From positions 1 through 8,784 of the forward strand of contig USOK01000056.1 of the NCBI GenBank assembly GCA_900556295.1: a stretch of 8,784 nt of DNA, read 5' to 3'. Source of the stretch: an uncultured bacterium. Its GTDB lineage: Bacteria; Cyanobacteriota; Vampirovibrionia; Gastranaerophilales; Gastranaerophilaceae. Of this stretch, positions 1 through 6,586 are shown one piece after another; position 1 is the first letter of the stretch; each line of letters opens with the position of its first letter. The notes under the pieces were generated by a model. It had not been told where the DNA came from. It made no database searches and saw only the letters and a program-made list of their open reading frames with translations. The translations under genes were made by a program, and so were the position numbers.

Positions 1-55
1 CTAAGATATACTATGTAAAAATTTTCATAAACAGACTCTATGTTTGATATGTATG
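1..55. other. Left-edge segment, probably the 3' end of an upstream unit
   Basis: These bases precede a strong + strand terminator, so they probably hold the tail of an upstream transcript. One + frame stays open from base 3 to a TGA at 45-47 and could be the last 14 codons of a gene, but it is too short to identify. The other two + frames stop by position 18. No RNA gene structure is evident. Confidence 0.3.
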
Positions 56-84
56 CCTGCTTGGCCCCCCAAGCAGGTCTTTTT
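56..84 (+). terminator. Rho-independent terminator of the upstream unit
   Basis: A perfect 9-bp stem (CCTGCTTGG at 56-64, CCAAGCAGG at 69-77) closes a CCCC loop and is followed directly by TCTTTTT. The T-rich tract lies only on the + side, so it ends transcription entering from the left. It isolates the following gene string from whatever lies upstream. Confidence 0.9.
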
Positions 85-85
85 A

Positions 86-113
86 TTGCGTTAATTCTTT
101 TTTATGCTATTAT
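86..113 (+). promoter_or_regulatory. Predicted extended -10 promoter for the ppiC-pepP-trmH string
   Basis: The -10 is TATTAT at 108-113, preceded by TG-C at 105-107, an extended -10. A weak -35 candidate, TTGCGT, lies at 86-91 with a 16-bp spacer. It sits directly after the terminator and about 30 nt before the ATG at 143. That ATG has a strong Shine-Dalgarno, AAGGAG at 131-136. Placement between a terminator and the first gene supports the call; the start point is inferred. Confidence 0.55.
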
Positions 114-142
114 ATTGGCGTTAATTTAAAAAGGAGAAAAGT

Positions 143-432
143 ATGTTAAAAGAAGTTCGAGCAAGTCATATTTTGGTTAAGACAGAAGATGAAGCTAACA
201 AGCTTCGTGAAGATATTAACGCAGGAAAGATTTCGTTTGAAGAGGCTGCAAGACAAGTTTCTTTGTGCCCATCAGGTCAGGCGGAGATTTAGGCTTTTTT
301 AAACGTGGGGTTATGGTAAAACCTTTTGAAGATGCTACTTTTGCTATGAAGAAAATTGGGGAAATTTCAAACCCTGTTGAAACGCAATTTGGCTGGCACT
401 TGATTCAACTTACAGGCATGATTGATGATTAG
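143..432 (+). pseudogene. Single-domain parvulin-type peptidyl-prolyl isomerase, frameshifted
   Basis: The gene would encode a small cytoplasmic parvulin (PpiC family), a cis/trans prolyl isomerase of about 96 residues without a signal peptide. The first frame (143-292, 49 codons) starts at an ATG with a strong SD. It carries the active-site His (ASHILVK, H9) and Cys (SLCPSG, C42). It then runs into TAG at 290-292. The rest of the fold continues in another frame from about 280 to TAG at 430-432: GGDLGFFKRG, the MVKPFEDATF segment and the QFGWHLIQL ending. In the family two residues usually separate CPSG from GGDLG; here only CA lies between the codons, so about 4 bases (or 1) are missing. No slippery heptamer is visible at the junction, so programmed frameshifting is unlikely. 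A real mutation or an assembly error is the likely cause. The 3' end overlaps the next start codon by 8 bases. Confidence 0.85.
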
Positions 433-1963
433 TGCTGTTGAAAAAGTTAGAGAGTTTATGAATAAGCAGGGGGTAAAATACCTGCTTGTAAACTCTACAA
501 ATAAGTATTTAGAAGAATATACTTCGTTGGAAGAAAATTCCAGATATTTTTTGACAGATTTTTCCGGCTCTACGGGAGATGTGCTTGTTACTCCTGAAAA
601 AATTATGCTGTTTGTTGATGGGAGGTATCATATTCAGGCTGATTTAGAGGTGGATCATGATGTTGTTACTGTTGTTAAATTGCAAACAGGACAAGTGTTT
701 TTAGATGAATTGGTAAAAAATATTCCTGCAGGTGAAGTGTTAGGTATTTTTGCAAAGAAAAATTCTCAAAAACGTGTAGAATATCTACAAGAAAAAGGTG
801 TGGCTTTAAAATATTTTGATATTGATCCACTAGATCAAAATATTCAGTATGATAATTCAAATATTGTTCAAGTCGATGGACTTTCTACCGAAGAAAAAAT
901 AAAAAATATCAATTGCGACGGAGCGATTTTGATTACAAATCTTGAAGAAGTTTCTTATTTGTTTAACCTTCGAGATTTTTCAAAAAATTATTCGACAAAG
1001 ATTCGTGGAAAGGCTGTAATATTGGCAGGTAGAGCAAGGTTGCTAGATGATATAGACGATTTTGTTGAAAGTTATAATGGAAGGATTTTTGTTGATAAAT
1101 CAACTATAAATGCCTATGATTACAGTCTAATTGGCGAAAATGTTGAAATTTTGCAAGATAGTCCGATAAAATTAATGAAGTCAGTAAAAACTGATGATGA
1201 GATAAATCATTATATTGAGGCTTTTAAACGTACTGATATGGCTGTTAAAGCAATAAGGGATTACATTGATGATAATGATAATATTTCTGAATACGATATT
1301 GCTGAACAATTGGAAAAAGAGTTTAAGAGATATGGCGCAAAAAGTTTAAGTTTTAAATCAATTGTAGCAAAAGATAAAAATTCTGCTCTAGCACATTACT
1401 CAAAATGTTCAAAAGACGAAATTTTGAAGGACGGAAGTCTCGTTTTGATTGATTGTGGTGCGTATTATGAGCAAGGGTTGGCGACTGATATAACAAGAGT
1501 TTTTGTCAAAGGTGAACCTTCAAAGTTGCAGAAAAAAGTTTATACAGTTGTTTTGAAGATGTTTTTGAATGCATATAATTACAAACCGGTATCAGCAAAT
1601 GGGAAGTGTATTGGTTATAATATTGATGAATTCGCAAGAAAAATATATTCTGAGAATGAAATAGAAGGTTTTGTTTTTAATCATGGACTTGGTCACGGTA
1701 TTGGCATAAGTGTTCACGAATATCCTCCAAACTTGAGTAAAAACGAGATGGCGAAAGTCGAAATAAAAGACAATATGTGTTTTACAATAGAACCTGGACT
1801 TTATAACGAAAATTATTTTGGCGTAAGATTGGAAAATTCTTGTTATATGAAGAATGGCAAAATTACTTCTTTGGTTCACATGAATTATGAGAAAAAATTG
1901 ATAGATTTTGCAATGTTAAATGAGCAAGAAAAAGAATGGCTAAAAGAGTTTGAGGTACTTTAA
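425..1963 (+). CDS. pepP: Xaa-Pro aminopeptidase (aminopeptidase P, M24B family)
   Basis: This cytoplasmic dinuclear-metal peptidase removes an N-terminal residue that precedes proline. Numbered from the ATG at 425 it has 512 residues. The Creatinase_N-type N-terminal domain includes the LFVDGRYHIQA segment near residue 70. A second divergent domain follows, then the pita-bread catalytic domain from about 260. Predicted metal ligands are D343 and D355 (LIDCGAYYEQGLATDITR), H424 (HGLGHGIG), E456 (TIEPGLY) and E470 (RLEN); H420 and H431 are probable catalytic histidines. The first two aspartates are 12 apart rather than the 11 of E. coli PepP, a one-residue loop insertion. The C-terminal tail (KKLIDFAMLNEQEKEWL) matches the M24 C-terminal extension of three-domain enzymes. 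A TTG at 422 is the alternative start. The SD is weak (AGG at 414-416), and the ATG overlaps the parvulin stop, suggesting translational coupling. Confidence 0.9.
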   Translation: MISAVEKVREFMNKQGVKYLLVNSTNKYLEEYTSLEENSRYFLTDFSGSTGDVLVTPEKIMLFVDGRYHIQADLEVDHDVVTVVKLQTGQVFLDELVKNIPAGEVLGIFAKKNSQKRVEYLQEKGVALKYFDIDPLDQNIQYDNSNIVQVDGLSTEEKIKNINCDGAILITNLEEVSYLFNLRDFSKNYSTKIRGKAVILAGRARLLDDIDDFVESYNGRIFVDKSTINAYDYSLIGENVEILQDSPIKLMKSVKTDDEINHYIEAFKRTDMAVKAIRDYIDDNDNISEYDIAEQLEKEFKRYGAKSLSFKSIVAKDKNSALAHYSKCSKDEILKDGSLVLIDCGAYYEQGLATDITRVFVKGEPSKLQKKVYTVVLKMFLNAYNYKPVSANGKCIGYNIDEFARKIYSENEIEGFVFNHGLGHGIGISVHEYPPNLSKNEMAKVEIKDNMCFTIEPGLYNENYFGVRLENSCYMKNGKITSLVHMNYEKKLIDFAMLNEQEKEWLKEFEVL

Positions 1964-2715
1964 TGCAAGAAATTACTAGTGTTAATAATGATTTAGTAAA
2001 AGAAACTGTAAAATTACAGCAAAAAAAATACCGTGATAAAGAAAATAAGTTTTTGCTAGAAGGGTTTAAATGCATAGAGGAAGCTCATAGTGCGGGATTG
2101 GAAGTAGAACACGTATTTGTATTGAAAGAAAAATTCAATCGCTATAATTTTTTGGCTGATAAATTGATTTTAACAACAGAAGCGATTTTGAAAAAGATCT
2201 CCACAACAGAATCAGCACCAGAAGCAGTCGGGGTTGCAGTTAAAAAGGTTTGTTCGATTAGAGATTTGAGAAATGCAAAAAAAGTTATTCTACTAGAAAA
2301 TATAAAAGATTTAGGTAATCTTGGAACGGTTTTGCGTACGGCAGTAGCATTTGGGGCTGATGCTGTTGTGTTGTATGGTAAGGAATGCGCAGATTTGTAT
2401 AACCCAAAATGTGTACGTTCAACTGTTGGAAATCTCTGGAAGATTCCAGTTGTTTATATCGAAAATTTTTCGGATTTGAATAAAGAATTTGAAACATTTG
2501 AAAGAATTGCAACATTGCCTCGTGCAAAAGATTATTTGAAAAATTATAGCGTAAAAGAGCCTATGCTTGTAATGTTTGGCTCTGAAGCAGATGGGCTTTC
2601 TGATGAGTTGGTAGAATTTGCAACGAAAAACGTAAAAATTGAAATGTCATCGACTGTCGAATCTTTGAATTTGTCCGTTTCTTGTGCAGTTGTTTTGTAT
2701 GAATTGTTTGTTTAA
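1963..2715 (+). CDS. SPOUT/TrmH-family rRNA or tRNA 2'-O-methyltransferase
   Basis: The product is a 250-residue S-adenosylmethionine-dependent RNA ribose methyltransferase of the SpoU (TrmH/RlmB) group, expected to be cytoplasmic and dimeric. Residues 1 to about 95 form the substrate-binding domain seen in RlmB-like proteins. The knotted catalytic domain shows all three SpoU motifs: motif 1 at 116-126 (DLGNLGTVLRT, with N119 and catalytic R125), motif 2 around 206-213 (GSEADGLS) and motif 3 around 233-239 (ESLNLSV). The usual Pro-Met just before motif 3 is replaced by Glu-Met. The ATG shares one base with the TAA of pepP and has GAGG at 1952-1955 as SD, so it is probably co-translated with it. 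The target nucleotide cannot be assigned from sequence, so no gene symbol is given. Confidence 0.88.
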   Translation: MQEITSVNNDLVKETVKLQQKKYRDKENKFLLEGFKCIEEAHSAGLEVEHVFVLKEKFNRYNFLADKLILTTEAILKKISTTESAPEAVGVAVKKVCSIRDLRNAKKVILLENIKDLGNLGTVLRTAVAFGADAVVLYGKECADLYNPKCVRSTVGNLWKIPVVYIENFSDLNKEFETFERIATLPRAKDYLKNYSVKEPMLVMFGSEADGLSDELVEFATKNVKIEMSSTVESLNLSVSCAVVLYELFV

Positions 2716-2738
2716 TATCTTTATTTTTATAGTAAAAT
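2704..2738 (+). promoter_or_regulatory. Predicted dnaA promoter close to the start codon
   Basis: Two overlapping -10 candidates are present: TAAAAT at 2733-2738, and TATAGT at 2728-2733. The second lies 18 bp after TTGTTT at 2704-2709, inside the end of the methyltransferase gene. The first would start transcription at about the A of the dnaA ATG (2745); the second would leave a leader of roughly 5 nt. AT-rich sequence makes chance matches likely, but the missing ribosome binding site fits a leaderless mRNA. Confidence 0.4.
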
Positions 2739-2744
2739 ATTTAT

Positions 2745-4139
2745 ATGGATATTTTGGAAGTAAAAAATCTTTGGAGTGAGATAAAAAATGAACTAAAAGA
2801 AAGCTTGCCGGCTCCTGCGTTTCAAATGTGGCTAGATGCGTTAGAACCTGCGGATTACGATGGGAATGTTTTCTTTTTATGTTCTGTACATGCACTTGCG
2901 CCTCAGGTTATTAAGGCGAACTATGATAGTCAAATTTTGGATGCGTTGAAAAAGGTGCTTGGTAAAAATGTTAGTTATCAGATAACTTTTGATTCTGAAC
3001 TTGCAGATAAATACCAAAAAGAAAAGAAAAAAGAACTTCAAAAGGCAAAACGTTCGCTTCCGGAAACAGAAGAAAGTAAACTTATTGATAATCTTGCACA
3101 AATGCAATCTTCTGCAAATCTTAATTTGAAATATAAGTTTGCAAACTTTGTGGTTGGTGAGAACAGCCGTTTTGCTCACGCAGCCGCTTTTGCAGTAGCT
3201 CAAAATCCTGCTAAAAAATATAACCCGTTGTTCATCTATGGGGCATCAGGGTTGGGAAAAACACATCTTATGCAGGCGATAGGACACTATATTATTTTCA
3301 ATAAACCGAAATTAAAGGTAAAGTATATTAAAACCGAAGAATATGTAAATGAGTTAATTAAAAATATCCAATGCGGAGGAAATGATAGAAACAGTAGAAT
3401 GGATAAATTTCGTCAAAAGTATCGCAATGTTGATGTCTTATTGATAGATGATATTCAGTTTCTTGAAAGCAAAACTTATACTATGGAAGAAATTTTCCAT
3501 ACGTTCGATAGCTTGCATAACAAAAATAAACAAATAGTAATTACCTCTGACAGGTTGCCGAAGGATATTCCAACGTTGCCAGATAGGTTGAGAACTCGTT
3601 TTGAAATGGGTTTGATGGTTGATATTACACCTCCGGATTTTGAAACAAGGGTTGCAATTCTTGCCAATTTGGCAGAGCAGGCTGATGTTAAGGCTGGCTT
3701 TGAGGTGTTTGAATATATTGCAAAGAATTATGTAAACAATGTTCGTGAGCTTGAAGGAGCTTTTAACAAGGTTAGTGCTTACGCTGATATAGAGAAAACT
3801 GACATTACACTTGAATTTACAAAAAAAGTTCTTAATTGTGAACAGATTAAGGAAGAATTGACTATTGAAAAAGTCGCAAGAGCAGTTGGCGATTATTATG
3901 GTGTGTCGATGAAAGACTTTTTGAGTTCAGCAAGAAATCAAAGAGTTTCATCTGCACGGCACGTAGCAGTCTATATGGCTAGAGAATTGACAGAAAAAAG
4001 TTTTGAATCTATTGCAGAATTTTTCAAGAAAAAACATACTACAATGCTTTATTCTTATGAAAAAATTAAAGAAGAATTGCGAACAAATAAAGAACTTGAA
4101 AACTCTGTATATGAGATAAGACGCAGTATTGAGGGTTGA
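2745..4139 (+). CDS. dnaA: Chromosomal replication initiator DnaA
   Basis: DnaA is the AAA+ ATPase that binds DnaA boxes at oriC, melts the origin and helps load the helicase. At 464 residues it is of normal size. Domain I (1 to about 85) begins VKNLWSEIKNELKES. A short Lys/Glu-rich linker follows. The AAA+ domain has Walker A GASGLGKT (166-173), Walker B LLIDD with D235 and D236, sensor I near S268, the box VII arginine R285 (LRTRFE) and sensor II R334 (NNVRELEG). In domain IV the basic helix ARHVAVYMAREL is retained, but the usual GGRDHTTV signature reads FKKKHTTM (427-434). The Asp next to the DNA-reading His-Thr is Lys430. No SD precedes the ATG and no alternative start fits domain I. The gene lies between an RNA methyltransferase gene and ruvA, without dnaN or an evident oriC. 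Confidence 0.97.
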   Translation: MDILEVKNLWSEIKNELKESLPAPAFQMWLDALEPADYDGNVFFLCSVHALAPQVIKANYDSQILDALKKVLGKNVSYQITFDSELADKYQKEKKKELQKAKRSLPETEESKLIDNLAQMQSSANLNLKYKFANFVVGENSRFAHAAAFAVAQNPAKKYNPLFIYGASGLGKTHLMQAIGHYIIFNKPKLKVKYIKTEEYVNELIKNIQCGGNDRNSRMDKFRQKYRNVDVLLIDDIQFLESKTYTMEEIFHTFDSLHNKNKQIVITSDRLPKDIPTLPDRLRTRFEMGLMVDITPPDFETRVAILANLAEQADVKAGFEVFEYIAKNYVNNVRELEGAFNKVSAYADIEKTDITLEFTKKVLNCEQIKEELTIEKVARAVGDYYGVSMKDFLSSARNQRVSSARHVAVYMARELTEKSFESIAEFFKKKHTTMLYSYEKIKEELRTNKELENSVYEIRRSIEG

Positions 4140-4144
4140 TTTTT

Positions 4145-4762
4145 ATGTATGATTATATAAAAGGTTTTTTGGCGAATAAGACAAATTCAACTAAAGGAAC
4201 GTATATTACTGTAGAAACGGCTGGGATTGGTTATTTGCTTGAAATTACAACAAGAGACTTTAATGAGGTTTCTGTTGGTGATGTAAAAATTTACACAGTT
4301 CTCTTACATAGAGAGGACAAAATGAGTCTTTGTGGTTTTTTGCATAAGGAAGATAGAGATATATTTAATATTTTGACATCTGTTTCCGGTGTTGGTTCAA
4401 AAATGGCGTTGACTTTGTTAGATGAATTTGAATCATCTGAACTTATCGGGTTTGTAATTGAAGGAAATTATAAAGAAATTACTCGAGCTAAAGGCGTTGG
4501 ACCGAAGCTTGCTCAAAAAATCATTCTTGAATTGAAGGATAAACTGATGAATTATCAAACTAAAGAACCTATTAAGATTTCATCGATTACTCCACAAAAG
4601 GTTGATAACCAAGCTGTTGAAGATGCACAAATGGTTCTTGTTTCTCTTGGTTACGAAAGAAAAGAAATACAGAACGCAATTACAAAAGCCGTTGCAATTT
4701 TGAAAGATAAAGCTTCTGCCGAAGAAATATTGGAAGAATCTTTGAAAATTTTATCGGCTTAG
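4145..4762 (+). CDS. ruvA: Holliday junction branch migration protein RuvA
   Basis: RuvA binds four-way DNA junctions as a tetramer and recruits the RuvB motor for branch migration in recombinational repair. The product is 205 residues, typical for the family. The N-terminal OB fold (1 to about 65) includes the acidic-pin region HREDKM (E57, D58) followed by SLCGF. Two helix-hairpin-helix motifs carry GVG at 82-84 and 117-119. A flexible linker (about 138-156) leads to the RuvB-binding domain III (157-205, LVSLGYERKEI). The ATG at 4145 is chosen because GAGGG at 4131-4135, inside the end of dnaA, is well placed for it and MYDYIKG is a normal RuvA start. An upstream TTG at 4136 abuts that SD and is unlikely. 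The gap to dnaA is 5 bp, so it is probably in the same operon. ruvB and ruvC are not in the window. Confidence 0.95.
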   Translation: MYDYIKGFLANKTNSTKGTYITVETAGIGYLLEITTRDFNEVSVGDVKIYTVLLHREDKMSLCGFLHKEDRDIFNILTSVSGVGSKMALTLLDEFESSELIGFVIEGNYKEITRAKGVGPKLAQKIILELKDKLMNYQTKEPIKISSITPQKVDNQAVEDAQMVLVSLGYERKEIQNAITKAVAILKDKASAEEILEESLKILSA

Positions 4763-4765
4763 TTG

Positions 4766-5761
4766 TTACAATATCAACGCAATGAATGCCCCTGCTACCA
4801 TTGCAGGTCCGAATGGCAAATATGTTCTGTTTTCAGGGTTTTCTCTTAATCCTTTAAAGATAAGAATACAAGAAGTTATACCTAGTATTGCAAGAATGAC
4901 TGCCCCAATTGTGTATAGCAATGTTGTATCTGCTGTGATTATTCTGAAATGTTGTAATGAATAGAAAACAATTGCAAATATGCAGAAGAAAGAGAAAGAA
5001 ATTAAAGTTTTCCAGTCTTTATTTTGAACAAGTCCTTTTACAAAAATTGGTAAAAATAATACAACTTGAATTAAAACTGACAACGCAAGAACAACCAATA
5101 ATGTTCTCCAGCCAAACAAAGCTCCTAAGCCGGCTGCAATAAAGGTATCACCTTCGCCAAAGGCTCTTGTTCCGGCTACTAAGTATCCGGCTCTTGCACA
5201 TATTTCAAGGATTAAAGCCCCTTCAATAGCGCCAAGTATTGACATTGATAGTGGGTTATTTAAAAGTATGTATTTTGTGAATTCTAGTGGAGTTCCGGCT
5301 GTGTGAACTTGGTAAAGAGCTGTTGCTGTGACGATTAAGGCATACAAAAGTCCAAAACCGATTAGTGTGTATGTGTGAACATCATAAACAACTTTTTCTT
5401 TAATATCCGTTCCCGCAATTACGATAAGTAATGCAGAGAAAATCCATGCAAATAGTGTATCAAAGCTTACGCCAAATTTCATAAATAATAATGTGTACAC
5501 TATACCTGTGATAAGTTCAATTATTGGGTATTGAATACTTATGGGCTCTTTACAGAATGCACATTTGCCTTTCAAACAAATATAAGATATTACCGGAATA
5601 TTATGCCACCATTTTAATGGGGTTTGGCATTTTGGACATTTAGATGCCGGAAATACTATTGATTCTTCCGATAGAGTTCTCAAAATAACAACATTTAAAA
5701 AACTTCCTATACATAGTCCGGTAACAAATACCAGTGCAAGTATTGTAATAAGTGCACCCAT
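4766..5761 (-). CDS. pilD: Type IV prepilin peptidase / N-methyltransferase (A24 family)
   Basis: This inner-membrane aspartic protease cleaves the leader of type IV prepilins and related pseudopilins, and members with the cysteine motif also methylate the new N-terminus. The 331-residue protein has a hydrophobic first segment ending in GSFLNVVILR (19-28). Paired CxxC motifs follow (C42/C45 and C67/C70), presumably binding zinc. After them come the QYPIIELITG motif and multiple membrane spans. The catalytic aspartates are D119 (GTDIKEK) and D205 in the GEGD motif (202-205). The conserved PFGP ending is at 316-319. About 110 residues separate GEGD from PFGP, longer than in compact family members, with two extra hydrophobic stretches around 253-268 and 281-303. 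A strong SD (AAGGAGA, 5777-5771) supports the start. It lies 17 bp downstream of the sigma factor gene on the same strand. No pilin gene is present here. Confidence 0.93.
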   Translation of the reverse strand: MGALITILALVFVTGLCIGSFLNVVILRTLSEESIVFPASKCPKCQTPLKWWHNIPVISYICLKGKCAFCKEPISIQYPIIELITGIVYTLLFMKFGVSFDTLFAWIFSALLIVIAGTDIKEKVVYDVHTYTLIGFGLLYALIVTATALYQVHTAGTPLEFTKYILLNNPLSMSILGAIEGALILEICARAGYLVAGTRAFGEGDTFIAAGLGALFGWRTLLVVLALSVLIQVVLFLPIFVKGLVQNKDWKTLISFSFFCIFAIVFYSLQHFRIITADTTLLYTIGAVILAILGITSCILIFKGLRENPENRTYLPFGPAMVAGAFIALIL

Positions 5762-5778
5762 TTTTTTATATCTCCTTT

Positions 5779-6579
5779 TTAGTTTTCGTCTTTTGATTTA
5801 ATAATTTCATACATCTTGTGCAATGCTTTTTTTAACCTTCTGGAAACTTGCATTTGCGAAATATGAATTTTTTCAGAAATCTCTCTTTGATTTAAGTCTT
5901 GATAATAACTCATTTCTATTATTTGCTGTAAGTCTGCAGGGAGTTTTTTTATAGCTTCTGTAAGCATAATTTTATTTTCATAAGAATTCATAAACTCTTG
6001 ATAGTCGCCTGCTGGAATTTTGTCTATAAGAGTCAAATCATCGTCATCTACAGATGAGATTGCTTGGTCTAATGAAAGTGTGCTTTTGCAGAGTTCTATT
6101 TCCATAACTTCATGGATTTTCTTAGCAGGGACACCGACAATATCGGCAATTTGATCTTCGGATGGTTCTTCAATTCCCTTCCCTTTAAGGTGTTTTACTG
6201 CAGAACTTATTTTAAAAACGAGTTCTTGTAACTCTCTTGGAGCCTTGATAATAGAGGCTTTATCACGTAAGTAATGTTTGATTTCCCCTCTAATGAAATA
6301 TGAAGCGTAAGTTTTAAATCTAGTGTTTTTGTCAGGTTTGAAAAATTCTATTGCTTTAATTAATCCAATAGAACCTACTTGGACTAAATCTTCATTTGAA
6401 ATACCTGACTGCATAGAGATATTGCCTGCAATTTTTTTTACTAACTGCATTCCTATTTCGACAATGTTTAGGTGAATCATTCTTTTTTTCTTTTCATCTT
6501 GACAATCAATGTATTCAAGAAGTAATTCATCTAAATCTTCGTTTATTTTATTCTTGCTCTCCAACGAATTTTTCTCCAT
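5779..6579 (-). CDS. SigB/SigF-like alternative RNA polymerase sigma factor
   Basis: The product is a 266-residue group 3 sigma-70 family protein that would direct RNA polymerase to a specialised promoter set. It lacks regions 1.1 and 1.2 of primary sigma factors. Region 2 spans about 35-106 and contains DLVQVGSIGLIKA, FKTYASYFIRGEI and KHYLRDKA. Region 3 (about 112-190) contains APRELQEL and EPSEDQIADIVGV. Region 4 (about 207-258) carries the -35-binding helix-turn-helix, LNQREISEKIHISQMQVSRR. This architecture matches Bacillus SigB/SigF and cyanobacterial SigF. No anti-sigma factor or antagonist gene is adjacent in the window, although those factors usually have one. The gene is followed directly by a prepilin peptidase gene, suggesting a surface-filament regulon, as with cyanobacterial SigF. 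The ATG has no SD and lies just downstream of a perfect extended -10. The subgroup assignment is from motifs only. Confidence 0.92.
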   Translation of the reverse strand: MEKNSLESKNKINEDLDELLLEYIDCQDEKKKRMIHLNIVEIGMQLVKKIAGNISMQSGISNEDLVQVGSIGLIKAIEFFKPDKNTRFKTYASYFIRGEIKHYLRDKASIIKAPRELQELVFKISSAVKHLKGKGIEEPSEDQIADIVGVPAKKIHEVMEIELCKSTLSLDQAISSVDDDDLTLIDKIPAGDYQEFMNSYENKIMLTEAIKKLPADLQQIIEMSYYQDLNQREISEKIHISQMQVSRRLKKALHKMYEIIKSKDEN

Positions 6580-6586
6580 TATTGTT

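Noticed and set aside
275..295. Programmed ribosomal frameshift in the parvulin gene
   Set aside because: No slippery heptamer, SD-like stimulator or evident downstream pseudoknot is visible at the junction, and roughly four bases appear to be missing rather than one.
422..424. TTG as the start of the aminopeptidase gene
   Set aside because: An ATG is the very next codon (425) and fits the same weak SD at acceptable spacing; the extra residue is not supported by any motif.
1592..1879. Opposite-strand open frame of about 95 codons within the aminopeptidase gene
   Set aside because: It is a shadow of a well-conserved gene, has no recognisable motif, and overlaps the metal-ligand coding region on the other strand.
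2195..2215. DnaA-box-like sequence ending in TCCACA inside the methyltransferase gene
   Set aside because: It is a single match with mismatches to TTATCCACA, lies within coding sequence and has no companion boxes.
2877..3203. Opposite-strand open frame of 108 codons within dnaA
   Set aside because: It is rich in Phe, Leu, Cys and Lys, as expected from the antisense of AT-rich coding sequence, and has no family features; dnaA is unambiguous here.
4136..4138. TTG start for ruvA
   Set aside because: It lies directly against the GAGGG, leaving no SD spacing, while the ATG at 4145 has a correct distance and gives the typical RuvA N-terminus.
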